DNA of 64,000 nucleotides from G965230615 sp965230615. Its GTDB lineage: Bacteria > Pseudomonadota > Gammaproteobacteria > HTCC5015. The DNA lies in assembly GCA_965230615.1 (NCBI GenBank), contig OZ246012.1, positions 1,302,001 to 1,366,000 of the forward strand, read 5' to 3'. Positions 47,381 to 56,400 of this stretch are shown piece after piece; position 1 is the stretch's first letter; every line of letters starts with the position of its first letter. Made by a program: the position numbers and the translations under genes. The notes beneath the pieces are model-generated. The model saw only the letters and a list, made by a program, of their open reading frames with translations. It searched no databases and had not been told where the DNA came from.

Positions 47381-47803
47381 TTAGACAAAATCGCTCATAG
47401 ACATTTTATGAAAACAGATCGCTTTACCTTTCTTTTTTATGCATGTCCTTATTTGCTTTATGAAACCGGCTAATTGCTTAGCAGTAAAAGCAATAGTCTC
47501 ATTTAACTCTAAAAGCTTTTTACGTTCTGCACGTAATTTCTTTGCCTCATCTAAATTCCAAAACGCCGCTGCTGAAATCAAAATACCCCAAAGTGTTTCT
47601 TGTTGCGGTTCACTGAGCTTTTTAGCTAATTCATTGTAAACTGGTTGCATCTCAACTCGCCTTTCCAAAAGGCGTTCAATTACTTCATTTTCACTTTTAA
47701 GTGATTTTCCGCTCTTGGTTGTATTGAAATTGAGATTTAAAAAACTTTTCCATAAATTGGCCTCTTCGTTAAACTGTATGGCCTGAAGAATACCGCGTTC
47801 CAA
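47381..47803 (-). CDS. Hypothetical protein within the RAYT unit
   Basis: A 140-residue protein with heptad-like helices (about 42-125) and a hydrophobic helix (GILISAAAFWNL, about 73-84). No family is recognised. The TTG start is preceded by an in-frame stop, so the frame may be a truncated remnant of a longer gene. It lies between the transposase (convergent) and the repeat hairpins. Confidence 0.5.
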   Translation of the reverse strand: MERGILQAIQFNEEANLWKSFLNLNFNTTKSGKSLKSENEVIERLLERRVEMQPVYNELAKKLSEPQQETLWGILISAAAFWNLDEAKKLRAERKKLLELNETIAFTAKQLAGFIKQIRTCIKKKGKAICFHKMSMSDFV

Positions 47804-47929
47804 TTAAGAATGAGGTATCATATAAAACTCAAAACGCGGACCTGATATGTACCCAAAGTTATGCCCTCTTTGTCCTGCTTTTACCCACAATACTCTGCTA
47901 CATAGCCTTCTTGTAAGGGTATTATCTAT

Positions 47930-48052
47930 TGTGGGGATTACCACAGCTAAAATCAAGCATCAGGTGGTTTAGACTAAGTTTATGGCCACTTAATGTGGCA
48001 GTTTCCCGGTTTCATTACCCGAATATCGGGGGGGAGCTTCCGGGTGTCCTCA
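47930..48052. repeat. Cluster of three hairpins ending in GGGTGTCCTCA
   Basis: Stems TGTGG/CCACA (47930-47945), GCCAC/GTGGC (47985-47999) and CCCG/CGGG (48018-48030) occur in a row and are followed by GGGTGTCCTCA at 48042-48052. The same hairpins-then-GGGTGTCCTCA arrangement is seen in the two repeats at 43045-43373, although the hairpin sequences differ. Confidence 0.55.
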
Positions 48053-48064
48053 TTTATTTCTCAT

Positions 48065-48514
48065 TTATTTATAAATCTCAGCTGAGTCATTTAGATAACA
48101 CTGAAGAAAATGCTGAAAATCTCCTATAGGCTCTTGAGGGTCATTTATATCACCACCCAAAATAAGGGAAACCCTGCCATAGTCTTCCCCTGTTAACCAT
48201 AACCCATACCACCAAGACTCTTGCATATAATCGGCAATAACGACAAGCTCATCTTTTAAGCTTATTTCGTAACCTGCTTTAGAGAGCAGGTGATCAGCAC
48301 GCACCAAGTCTCCTAAAGACCAAAAATAAATTCCATTTGAATCTTCTGTTTTTGGTATGCCAGATCTAAATATAAAATCTTTATAGCTTTCTGGTAAAGA
48401 ACCAACTCTCTTTTCAGTTTTCTCTATTTCTTCTGAGGTTACACCTTGTGTATCAACACCATGAGATAACCAGTATTCGCTAACCTTTTTCGCAAGTTCA
48501 ATTATTTTGGCCAT
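48065..48514 (-). CDS. SMI1/KNR4 (SUKH) family immunity protein
   Basis: A 149-residue soluble protein with the SUKH pattern: ITSEEIEKTEKRVGSLPESYKDFI-type opening (here TSEEIEKTEKRVGSLPESYK), a W-rich middle (QESWWYGLW) and a hydrophobic C-terminal helix (GDFQHFLQCYLND). SUKH proteins protect against many Rhs-, CdiA- and polymorphic-type toxins. Its start overlaps the end of the toxin tip at 48502 by 13 bp, marking it as that tip's partner. Confidence 0.85.
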   Translation of the reverse strand: MAKIIELAKKVSEYWLSHGVDTQGVTSEEIEKTEKRVGSLPESYKDFIFRSGIPKTEDSNGIYFWSLGDLVRADHLLSKAGYEISLKDELVVIADYMQESWWYGLWLTGEDYGRVSLILGGDINDPQEPIGDFQHFLQCYLNDSAEIYK

Positions 48515-49830
48515 AGTTCAAGTATCTTATCCATTAGTTGCTTTCTTGGTAATAGTTGTTCATTCTGAAGCTTTTTACCACCTTGCTCCAACGCTTTTTG
48601 ATATTGGCTTCTTAAATGTTTTACAGTTTCTTTATTGAGTCCTCTATTTATCATTTTCGTTACATCTGAAACAGATAAGTTTTCGGCCATCTCTTTAGTT
48701 TGCTTAGCACTACCTTGACCTTTTGGCCACTGAATAGCTTTACCTGCTTCTCTATTTGAAAGGATTTTATTTTTGACATTTTTAGTATTTTTTAAAGCTT
48801 TATTTGCTAGATTTTTCGATGCTGCAGCTCTCCCTTTACCCAACAAGTCAAAAGCTTTTTTAGCATTATTTAACAAAAAGACAAAACCAGCTCCAAGACC
48901 AGCCACCTGAGTCCCATTCGCAATATCATTGACTGCAAAGGGATTACTTTGGTTTCCAAAATTAGAGCCACCAACTCCTGTAATTTGTGTTGACCCATCA
49001 CCACCGATCATATACATCTGTTCGTTACCATCAGCATCCTTCACTGTGAATAACTGAACCTTATCGCCTGCCTTGGTTTCGCCGTCCCCTTGCCCTGTTA
49101 GCGTGTGCTTCTGACCGTTAATCTCAATTGTGGGATCAGGAACCACATCCCCATCACTCTGGGGCCTCTCACTTTTATACCCCGACGGATCAATCCGACT
49201 CAAGGGGTTATTCAACACATAACTATACCGATTATAACTCTGCGTATTATAGGGCGCTTGGACCAGGATATCGGCCGTCATAAATCGCCCGAGTACTGGA
49301 TCATACACCCGCCCATTCATATGCACCAGGGATAGGCCGTCGAGCATTTCGTGGCCAGTATACCCTCTTGTGGTGGGGAAGTGCAGTGGATTGCCCGCTG
49401 TAGGATCACCAATCAGGCCATCAGCCTGCTGGCGCTCGCCCCAAGCATTAAACCGCATGCGCTGGATATAATCCCCACTGCTGTCGGTCATGGCTTCATT
49501 CGAGCCTAGGTGGTCTTGATGCAGGTAGGTGGTGGTTATTGTGCCACTGCTCACTTGCCGTGTGTGCAGATAAAACCCATCAATGGTGGTGCGCTGCTCG
49601 GTGCCAGCGGTGGTAATGACCTCTTCATAGTTACCAATATAATAGGTGGTGCCAGTAGGGCCTACCTGTTTATACCGTGCTCTATCTGGCCCGTAGGTGA
49701 AGTGGTGGTTACCGATTCTTGTGGGTTTGTTAAACACATCATAATCCACGGTATCACTGCCGCGTTGGATCATATTGCCATAGGTATCGTAGTGATAGCT
49801 TTGGCCATTGGCCTGGGTTACTGCATGCAC
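48502..49830 (-). CDS. Truncated Rhs core with alternative toxin tip (module 1)
   Basis: A 442-residue fragment beginning inside the Rhs repeats (GTG at 49830; the open frame reaches 49935 without a better start). It has the conserved Rhs core ending GRFMTADILVQAPYNTQSYNRYSYVLNNPLSRIDPSGYKS, then a different tip. The last 90 residues (KAIQWPKGQGSAKQTKEM...LPRKQLMDKILELWPK) resemble the DUF4951-type toxin domain. DNA from 49172 to 49920 is nearly identical to 51085-51833 of the full-length gene. It lacks a signal and is probably a spare module. Confidence 0.8.
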   Translation of the reverse strand: MHAVTQANGQSYHYDTYGNMIQRGSDTVDYDVFNKPTRIGNHHFTYGPDRARYKQVGPTGTTYYIGNYEEVITTAGTEQRTTIDGFYLHTRQVSSGTITTTYLHQDHLGSNEAMTDSSGDYIQRMRFNAWGERQQADGLIGDPTAGNPLHFPTTRGYTGHEMLDGLSLVHMNGRVYDPVLGRFMTADILVQAPYNTQSYNRYSYVLNNPLSRIDPSGYKSERPQSDGDVVPDPTIEINGQKHTLTGQGDGETKAGDKVQLFTVKDADGNEQMYMIGGDGSTQITGVGGSNFGNQSNPFAVNDIANGTQVAGLGAGFVFLLNNAKKAFDLLGKGRAAASKNLANKALKNTKNVKNKILSNREAGKAIQWPKGQGSAKQTKEMAENLSVSDVTKMINRGLNKETVKHLRSQYQKALEQGGKKLQNEQLLPRKQLMDKILELWPK

Positions 49831-49920
49831 ACCGGCACCGTTAGTTTGGTTGTATGCTAAGGTGCCGATATCACTCTTGCTGATGAGGTTCCCTAAAGCA
49901 TCATAGCTGTAGGACTCCTG
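49172..49920. repeat. 749-bp duplicated Rhs core segment (copy in module 1)
   Basis: It aligns without gaps to 51085-51833, with only scattered differences by eye. The 5' edge on the minus strand (49920) lies inside the coding end of the immunity gene at 49901-50419. Long identical stretches like this allow homologous recombination that would swap the tip of the full-length Rhs gene. Confidence 0.9.
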
Positions 49921-50419
49921 ATTTATTTTTTTCGATCACAACATAACCACCAAACCTCTTTTCAGCATAATCACCAATAGGTTTTAGATTAACTCCCCAA
50001 AACAGAACAACATTATTTTTCTTCAATACAGAACTTAAACCTGGAAAGTTACTTGAAAGACTATAATCTTCATACATAGTTTTTCCAGGAAGGATTTCTA
50101 CAACACCAGGGGTTGCATTATCCAAAATAAACTTTTCTTTGAGTGGCTCATCTGAAGCGTTATCAACGACAGCAACAATTGTTACATTATGCCTAGATAA
50201 AGCATCACGATAAAACTTCAATGGCACCTCTTCTTTACTCTTAAGCTCTATTCGTAGACTAAACTCTCCTTTTTTGATCTTTTTAATGGCGGCATTTACT
50301 TCCACCTCTTCAGGAAAACTTACCCCGCAGGCATAGACACCATAATTTACCATAAGGCTAAGGCCCCAAAACAACAAAATCAAATTTAACTTATTCAAAT
50401 TGCCTCCGATACCCTTCAA
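49901..50419 (-). CDS. Exported immunity candidate for the main Rhs tip
   Basis: A 172-residue protein with a signal-type N-terminus (KLNLILLFWGLSLMVNYGVYACG, about residues 10-32) and a mature beta-rich domain without known family. Its start overlaps the Rhs stop by 29 bp. An exported immunity protein implies that the toxin tip attacks in the periplasm. The last few codons (SGVLQL) and the stop lie inside the duplicated Rhs core DNA, so the original C-terminus was probably replaced when the module 1 copy arose. Confidence 0.65.
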   Translation of the reverse strand: MKGIGGNLNKLNLILLFWGLSLMVNYGVYACGVSFPEEVEVNAAIKKIKKGEFSLRIELKSKEEVPLKFYRDALSRHNVTIVAVVDNASDEPLKEKFILDNATPGVVEILPGKTMYEDYSLSSNFPGLSSVLKKNNVVLFWGVNLKPIGDYAEKRFGGYVVIEKNKSGVLQL

Positions 50420-53400
50420 GTTGATTAATTCTATCTTTTACCTCTCGAATTGTCTTTGGTCTTCTTATATTGGGCAGCTGACCTCTTAGAAAATTAATTT
50501 CCTCATCTGTTCCACGAAGCTCAAAAAATCTTTTATCCGAGAATAATTTAGGGGCTACAGGAAACCCTGATCTCGCACCTTCTAAAAAACTTAAGTCTTC
50601 TACAAAAAGATAAAAATCAGACAAATGCTTTTCTTCATGAACCCTCATTCCATCTATAACAACCTTTGACGTGTTTTTTCTAGTAACCCATTTAGATATT
50701 TGAACTTTTACTCCACCTTTACCATCTGTGACTATAGTGTTTGCCACAGGTCTTTTTTTGTCGAGGACTTCAAATTGCATTTTTCTATTGAGACTGAATT
50801 TCTTTCCAGCTACATCAGAAGCAAATTTTGCAAAATCCTCACTTCCACTAGCAATGACATGCGAGACAAGACTACCCTCAGTAACAGATGTAACTTTACT
50901 TGAACCATCTCCCCCAATAATAAAGGTCTTGGTATTCCCATCGGCATCTTTCGTGGTAAACAGCTGAACCTTATCACCCGCCTTAGTCTCACCATCACCT
51001 ACACCGGTTAACGTATGCTTCTCCCCATCAATCTCAACCGTCGTTTCTCTAACTTCCGGCTCATCCCCATCGGTTTTCTTCTGGCTTTTATACCCCGACG
51101 GATCAATCCGACTCAAGGGATTATTGAGCACATAACTATACCGATTATAACTCTGCGTATTATAGGGCGCCTGGACTAAGATATCCGCCGTCATAAATCT
51201 TCCGAGTATCGGATCATACACCCGCCCATTCATATGCACCAGGGACAGGCCGTCGAGCATTTCATGGCCAGTATACCCTCTTGTGGTGGGGAAGTGCAGT
51301 GGGTTGCCCGCCGTAGGATCACCGATCAAGCCATCAGCCTGCTGGCGCTCGCCCCAGGCGTTGAACCGCATGCGCTGGATATAATCCCCACTGCTGTCGG
51401 TCATGGCTTCATTCGAGCCTAGGTGGTCTTGATGCAGGTAGGTGGTCGTGACTGTGCCACTGCTCACCTGCCGTGTGTGCAGATAAAACCCATCAATGGT
51501 GGTGCGCTGCTCGGTGCCGCTTTGGGTAATGACCTCTTCATAGTTGCCTATATAATAGGTGGTACCAGTAGGGCCAACCTGCTTATACCGTGCTCTGTCT
51601 GGCCCGTAGGTGAAGTGATGATTACCGATTCTTGTGGGTTTGTTAAACACATCATAATCCACGGTATCACTGCCGCGTTGGATCATATTGCCATAGGTAT
51701 CGTAGTGATAGCTTTGGCCATTGGCTTGGGTTACTGCATGCACACCGGCACCGTTGCTTTGGGTATATGCTAAGTTGCCGATATCACTCTTGCTGATGAG
51801 GTTACCTAAAGCATCATAGCTGTAGGACTCCTGCCTTGTAAGAGACGCATCATGATACAGATCGGTATTGGTCAGGCGGTTTAAATTATCATAGCGGAAG
51901 TTCTCGCTTAACCACTCGAGTGGCGTGCCATTGACATCTTCACGTTGGCTGCGGCGTTGGGTTAAGTTGCCCAAGCTATCATAAGTGTAATGCAACGACT
52001 GCGCGGTGGCGGCGAAGGTGCCTGTGGTGTCAATCTGGTTACCCACTTGCCCACTGCGGATGCCGATTAAGTGGCCGCGTTGTGGGTCGTACACATGCCG
52101 GGTTTGTATACCGTTGCCATAGAGTTGGTCCACGATATTACCGCGGCTGTCATTTTCATTACCGATCAACCAGATCACTTGTGGGTTGGCGGGGTCACTG
52201 ATATCGGTGGTACCACAGTGGAAGCCTGCCGCATGGTAGCTGCGTTCAATGGTGAGTTGGCCAGGCGTGGTCTCGGTGTGTGGGCGGCCATAAGCATCAT
52301 AGGCATAATCAAACCGTCTGGTGTTGGCATCATCCAAGGTGGTCTCAATATGCGAGAGCTGGCCTGCGTTTTGATGACCGGCCGGATAGAAGTAGCGCTC
52401 CTCACTCAAGCCATTGCCTTCACGGCGATCTAAGGCCCCTAACCAGCGGTTATCGTAATGCCATTGTTGGGTGTGGCTGTTGTTGTTTTGATCCACATCG
52501 ACTCGGCTTAGCTGGCGGCCTAACAGGTCATAGTTGAGCGTTTGTGATTTTGCTTGTGGGGTATCGGGTGCCCAAGTCTGCCTTCGCAGTTGGCCTAAGG
52601 CATCGTACTCAAAACGGATATGCCCGGCATCAGGGTCATCAATGCTGTCGCGCAAACCCGCAATATTGTAGGTGAGGGTAATGGTGGTATCCGTGTTGTG
52701 ATTGACCGTGGTGGTCTTTAGGTTACCTTGCACATTGTAGCTATAGGTCACCGGCGTATTGTCGGGGTCGGTCACTTGCACCACTTGGCCTAAGCTGTTG
52801 TAAATCGTGCTGCGTTCGGTGATGTTGTCACCACTGGCATTAAAGTCAGCCACGGTTAAGATGCGGCGGTGCTGATGGCGGCCAATGCCACTGTAATCAA
52901 TGCCATATTCATTCACAATGCGGCCACCGGCGGCAGGCTCGACCAGGCCGGGGCGGTTTAGTGCATCGTAGTGGCTGTAAACGGTCCAGTATTGTGGGTT
53001 ATCAGTAAACGGCTCTGACACACGGTGGATACGGCCTTCGTTGTTATACTCGGTGTCGACCTTGGTGCTAAACACATTTAAGTTTAAGGTCTCTTCGCGC
53101 ACCACGCGGCCGAGTTGATCATAGTAGCTGGCCGTGCGCGGTGCGCCGAGGGTGTTCGGTAAGGCCGGGTTGGCCACTTCTACCACTTCAGCACTCACGG
53201 CATTGGCCGGGCAGTCGAGAATATAGTCATGACACCAGTAACGGCGGAAATAGCTGACCGTGCCGGTAGTCACATCGGTCTCGGTCAGCAGTCTGCCAAA
53301 TTCATCATAAGTGCTGAGGGTTTGTTGGCCGTTGGGGTCGGTGCTTTGCCGCACAACGCCAAAGCGCAAGTCGTATTCTACCTGGCGGCTATGGCCAAGG

Positions 53401-56400
53401 GCATTGGTCAGCGTGCGTGGGTACATATTGCGCTGGAAGTTATTCAGCTGTTCACTGCGGGCGGCTAAACTGCCACCGTCGATATCGTTACCCGTCACGG
53501 TGGTGCGGGTGATAATACCCTGTGCGTTGTAGACATAGCTGGTGTTCAGCTGCATAGCGCTGCCGACAAAGTTGGCGGTGCTTTGTGGGTCCAGCGTGCC
53601 GGGGTATTGCACGGCGGTGCTGTGAATCTGCTGTTGGGTGTTGTCGGCATGGACCGTGGTGGTGCTGGCCGCCACAAAGCAGCGCAGCCAGGCGGTGGTG
53701 TCGGTGTGGATATCGGTGTTGTCGACCACGGTAGTGCGTTGTGGGTTTTGGATAAGCCCACTGGCCAGGGTGATGCTATCGCCCTCGGTGGTGCTTTGCA
53801 GGCTTAGGCAACCGTTGGCATCAAACCCATAATCGGTTTTGCTGGCGCTCAATGGATTGTTGGCATTGCTGCCCGTTAAGTTATAGCGGCGTACTGTGTC
53901 TTGCAATGGCTGTACGGTATACACACCCGCTGTTGATTGGCTGGTCTGATAACGGCTGTCGCTAATGCTGACCAGGTTGCCATCCAAGGCGCGGCTGCGG
54001 GTTTGCACTTTATGGCCCAGCAGTGGGTATTGTTGGTGATACCAAGTGCTGGTTTCGGTTTGGCTGGCGCTGTCTTCAACAATGTGTTGCGCAAAGCCCA
54101 AAAACCCGCGGCCGCCCAGGTGGGTTTTGGCGGCGCGGTAATAATAGTAACGACTGTGCATACCGCCTTGGCCGTTACTGCTTTGGGATTGGCTCACCAC
54201 ATAGCGGCCATGCGCATGGCGCAGGGTGTGGTGATCGATATTGTCGTCGGCGGCGGCCAGCGTGGCTGAGGCCAGCGCTTCGGCGGTGTTTAAATACACA
54301 GGCTGAGAGGCCCCCGGCACGGTGTGGTCGGTAAGCAGGTCATAACGAAAGGTGGTGACTTTGCCCAGGCCATTGGTAATGCGGTTTAATAAATCCGGCT
54401 GACCGGGACGACTGTACAACACGGCTTTACCGTTACCGGTTTGGTCGCAATACATAATATCGGTCAGGCCATCCTGGTTGCGGTCTTTGAAGATCGGCAC
54501 CGGGTTCACATCACTTTGCAAATAGGTTTGCGTGGTGGTGGTGTTATTAAAGGTGTAGTTAAAGATCTCTTGCTGCATCTCGGGGTCAGCGGCAAAAGGG
54601 TCGACGTCCATCACTTCAAAGTAAGGCTCGGCCTCGCCGTTGTTCAGGCTGAATCGTGTTAGCAATACCTGCCAGCGTGGGTTCGCTTCGGTGCCTGCCG
54701 GGTGTTGTGCAATAACATCAGGGCGGCCATCACGGTCGTAGTCCATGGGGAAGGCCAGTTGGTTTTCATAGCTGCCGGTGTTAATGCCGGTGTGGTATTT
54801 AATATACGCAGGATTACTCGGGTTGGCGTCTTGCTTGCCGGTGTTGATATAAATCACCCACTCCTGATCCATACGCACCACATAGTCAGGCAGGCCATCG
54901 AGGTTAAGGTCAACATTGCTGCCATTGTAGTTGTAGTAGCGTTGTTGGGAGGAGAAAATGGTTTGCGTACCGCGCCGTCCTTCGCCAAACGCGCCCCAGG
55001 TAAACACCCGAAAGTCTTTCACATCGCCGCCATCCCCGCGTGGCAAAATCGTCGCTAAGGCATCATCGACCGCATCATAAAACAGGCCATTGCCCATATT
55101 GGTGTGAATTTCACGGAACGGCCCTTGGCCCGGCCCATTGATTTGTGTTAACACATCAGTCAAATCGGTGCCGCTCATATCGGTGTATGGCGAGACACCC
55201 GTGCCTAATAATTCTGATAACGATTGATACGGCAGGTTCTCCACCTGACCCCGAATGTAAAAGTCGAGCAAGCCATCGTTGTTATAGTCGGCAAGGTTAT
55301 ATTCAGGTTTGGTATCGCCCATATTGTAGGCATTGGCGGGTAAGCTCACCGCCTGCCAGCTGACATCACCATTACCGGTGACATTGCTCATTAATAACTG
55401 ATAAGGCTCATCCGCACTGTGATTGATAAATAAATCATCGTAGAGGTCATTGTTGAAGTCACCCAACACCACCGGCGTACCGTGCGCTAAACCAATATTG
55501 CTGGCAATCGTCTGTGTGCTGTACTCGGCATTGGCATCATCAAACATCGCGGCGATATTGTCATGTAAATACAGCGTGACATTCATGCCTTCACTCATCA
55601 AGCCATCATCATGCACGGCCAACAAACCATAACGATTACCTAAGCGCATGGGGGTAATATAGCTGCCATTGGCATTCGCACCACTGCCACCGGCGGCATA
55701 CTGGCTGGAGACATCTTTTAATAAGGTAAAGTTCTCAGGAATAGTGCCTGACCAGGGGATGGCCTGGCTTTGTGGCAAACCTTTATACATAAACCACTGC
55801 GGCGAGATCATCACGTTTAAAAACAAGTCTTCATAGCCGTCGTTATTAAAGTCGGCCACATGTTCTTTACCATCGTAGCAATTGGCGGCATTGCTGTTAT
55901 AGGCATCAGGAAAACCGAGTGCCATATTATCTTGCCAGCCAAACACTAATGGCTCGGCGCACACGCGCTGCACGCCATCGGCATCAAAGCCACAGTGTTG
56001 CACTTGACTTAAGCGCTGTGCATCGGTGTCACTGCCGGTCTGGTAGTGAAGCAGATATTCCGAGACGATCTGGCCACTGTTCGCCGCCGCCCCCGCAGGT
56101 ACATGAATATGCGTGGTGATGCGGGCTAATAAACGGTCGTTAATATAGGCCGCACCTTGCTCCCAGCCACTCAAAGGTTGGTTGCGCGTGGTGTAATGAA
56201 ACTGCACCGCGGTATCGGGCGCATAGTAAATGGTCTCGGGCACCACATTGCTGCCTTCATTGGCCGCTTCATGATAGTGAATGGTATAGCGATTACCATA
56301 ACGGTCTTCCACGGTATCGAGTAACCAACGCTTCACCGGACCATTGCTATTACCCGCAGCTTGCACCTGGCTGTCACTGCGGCTGCCGTAGGTCAGCAGG

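Larger units (their letters stand above)
46116..48052. mobile_element. 1.94-kb unit bounded by 11-bp perfect inverted repeats, with a RAYT gene
   Basis: TGAGGACACCC at 46116-46126 and GGGTGTCCTCA at 48042-48052 are exact inverted copies. Between them lie a REP-associated-type transposase gene (46249-47232, plus), a small ORF (47381-47803, minus) and three hairpins close to the right end. The left end abuts the module 2 toxin tip, and the right end lies 12 bp beyond the stop of a SUKH immunity gene. The boundaries fit an insertion within a tandem tip/immunity array. That the transposase moves this unit is inference. Confidence 0.55.
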
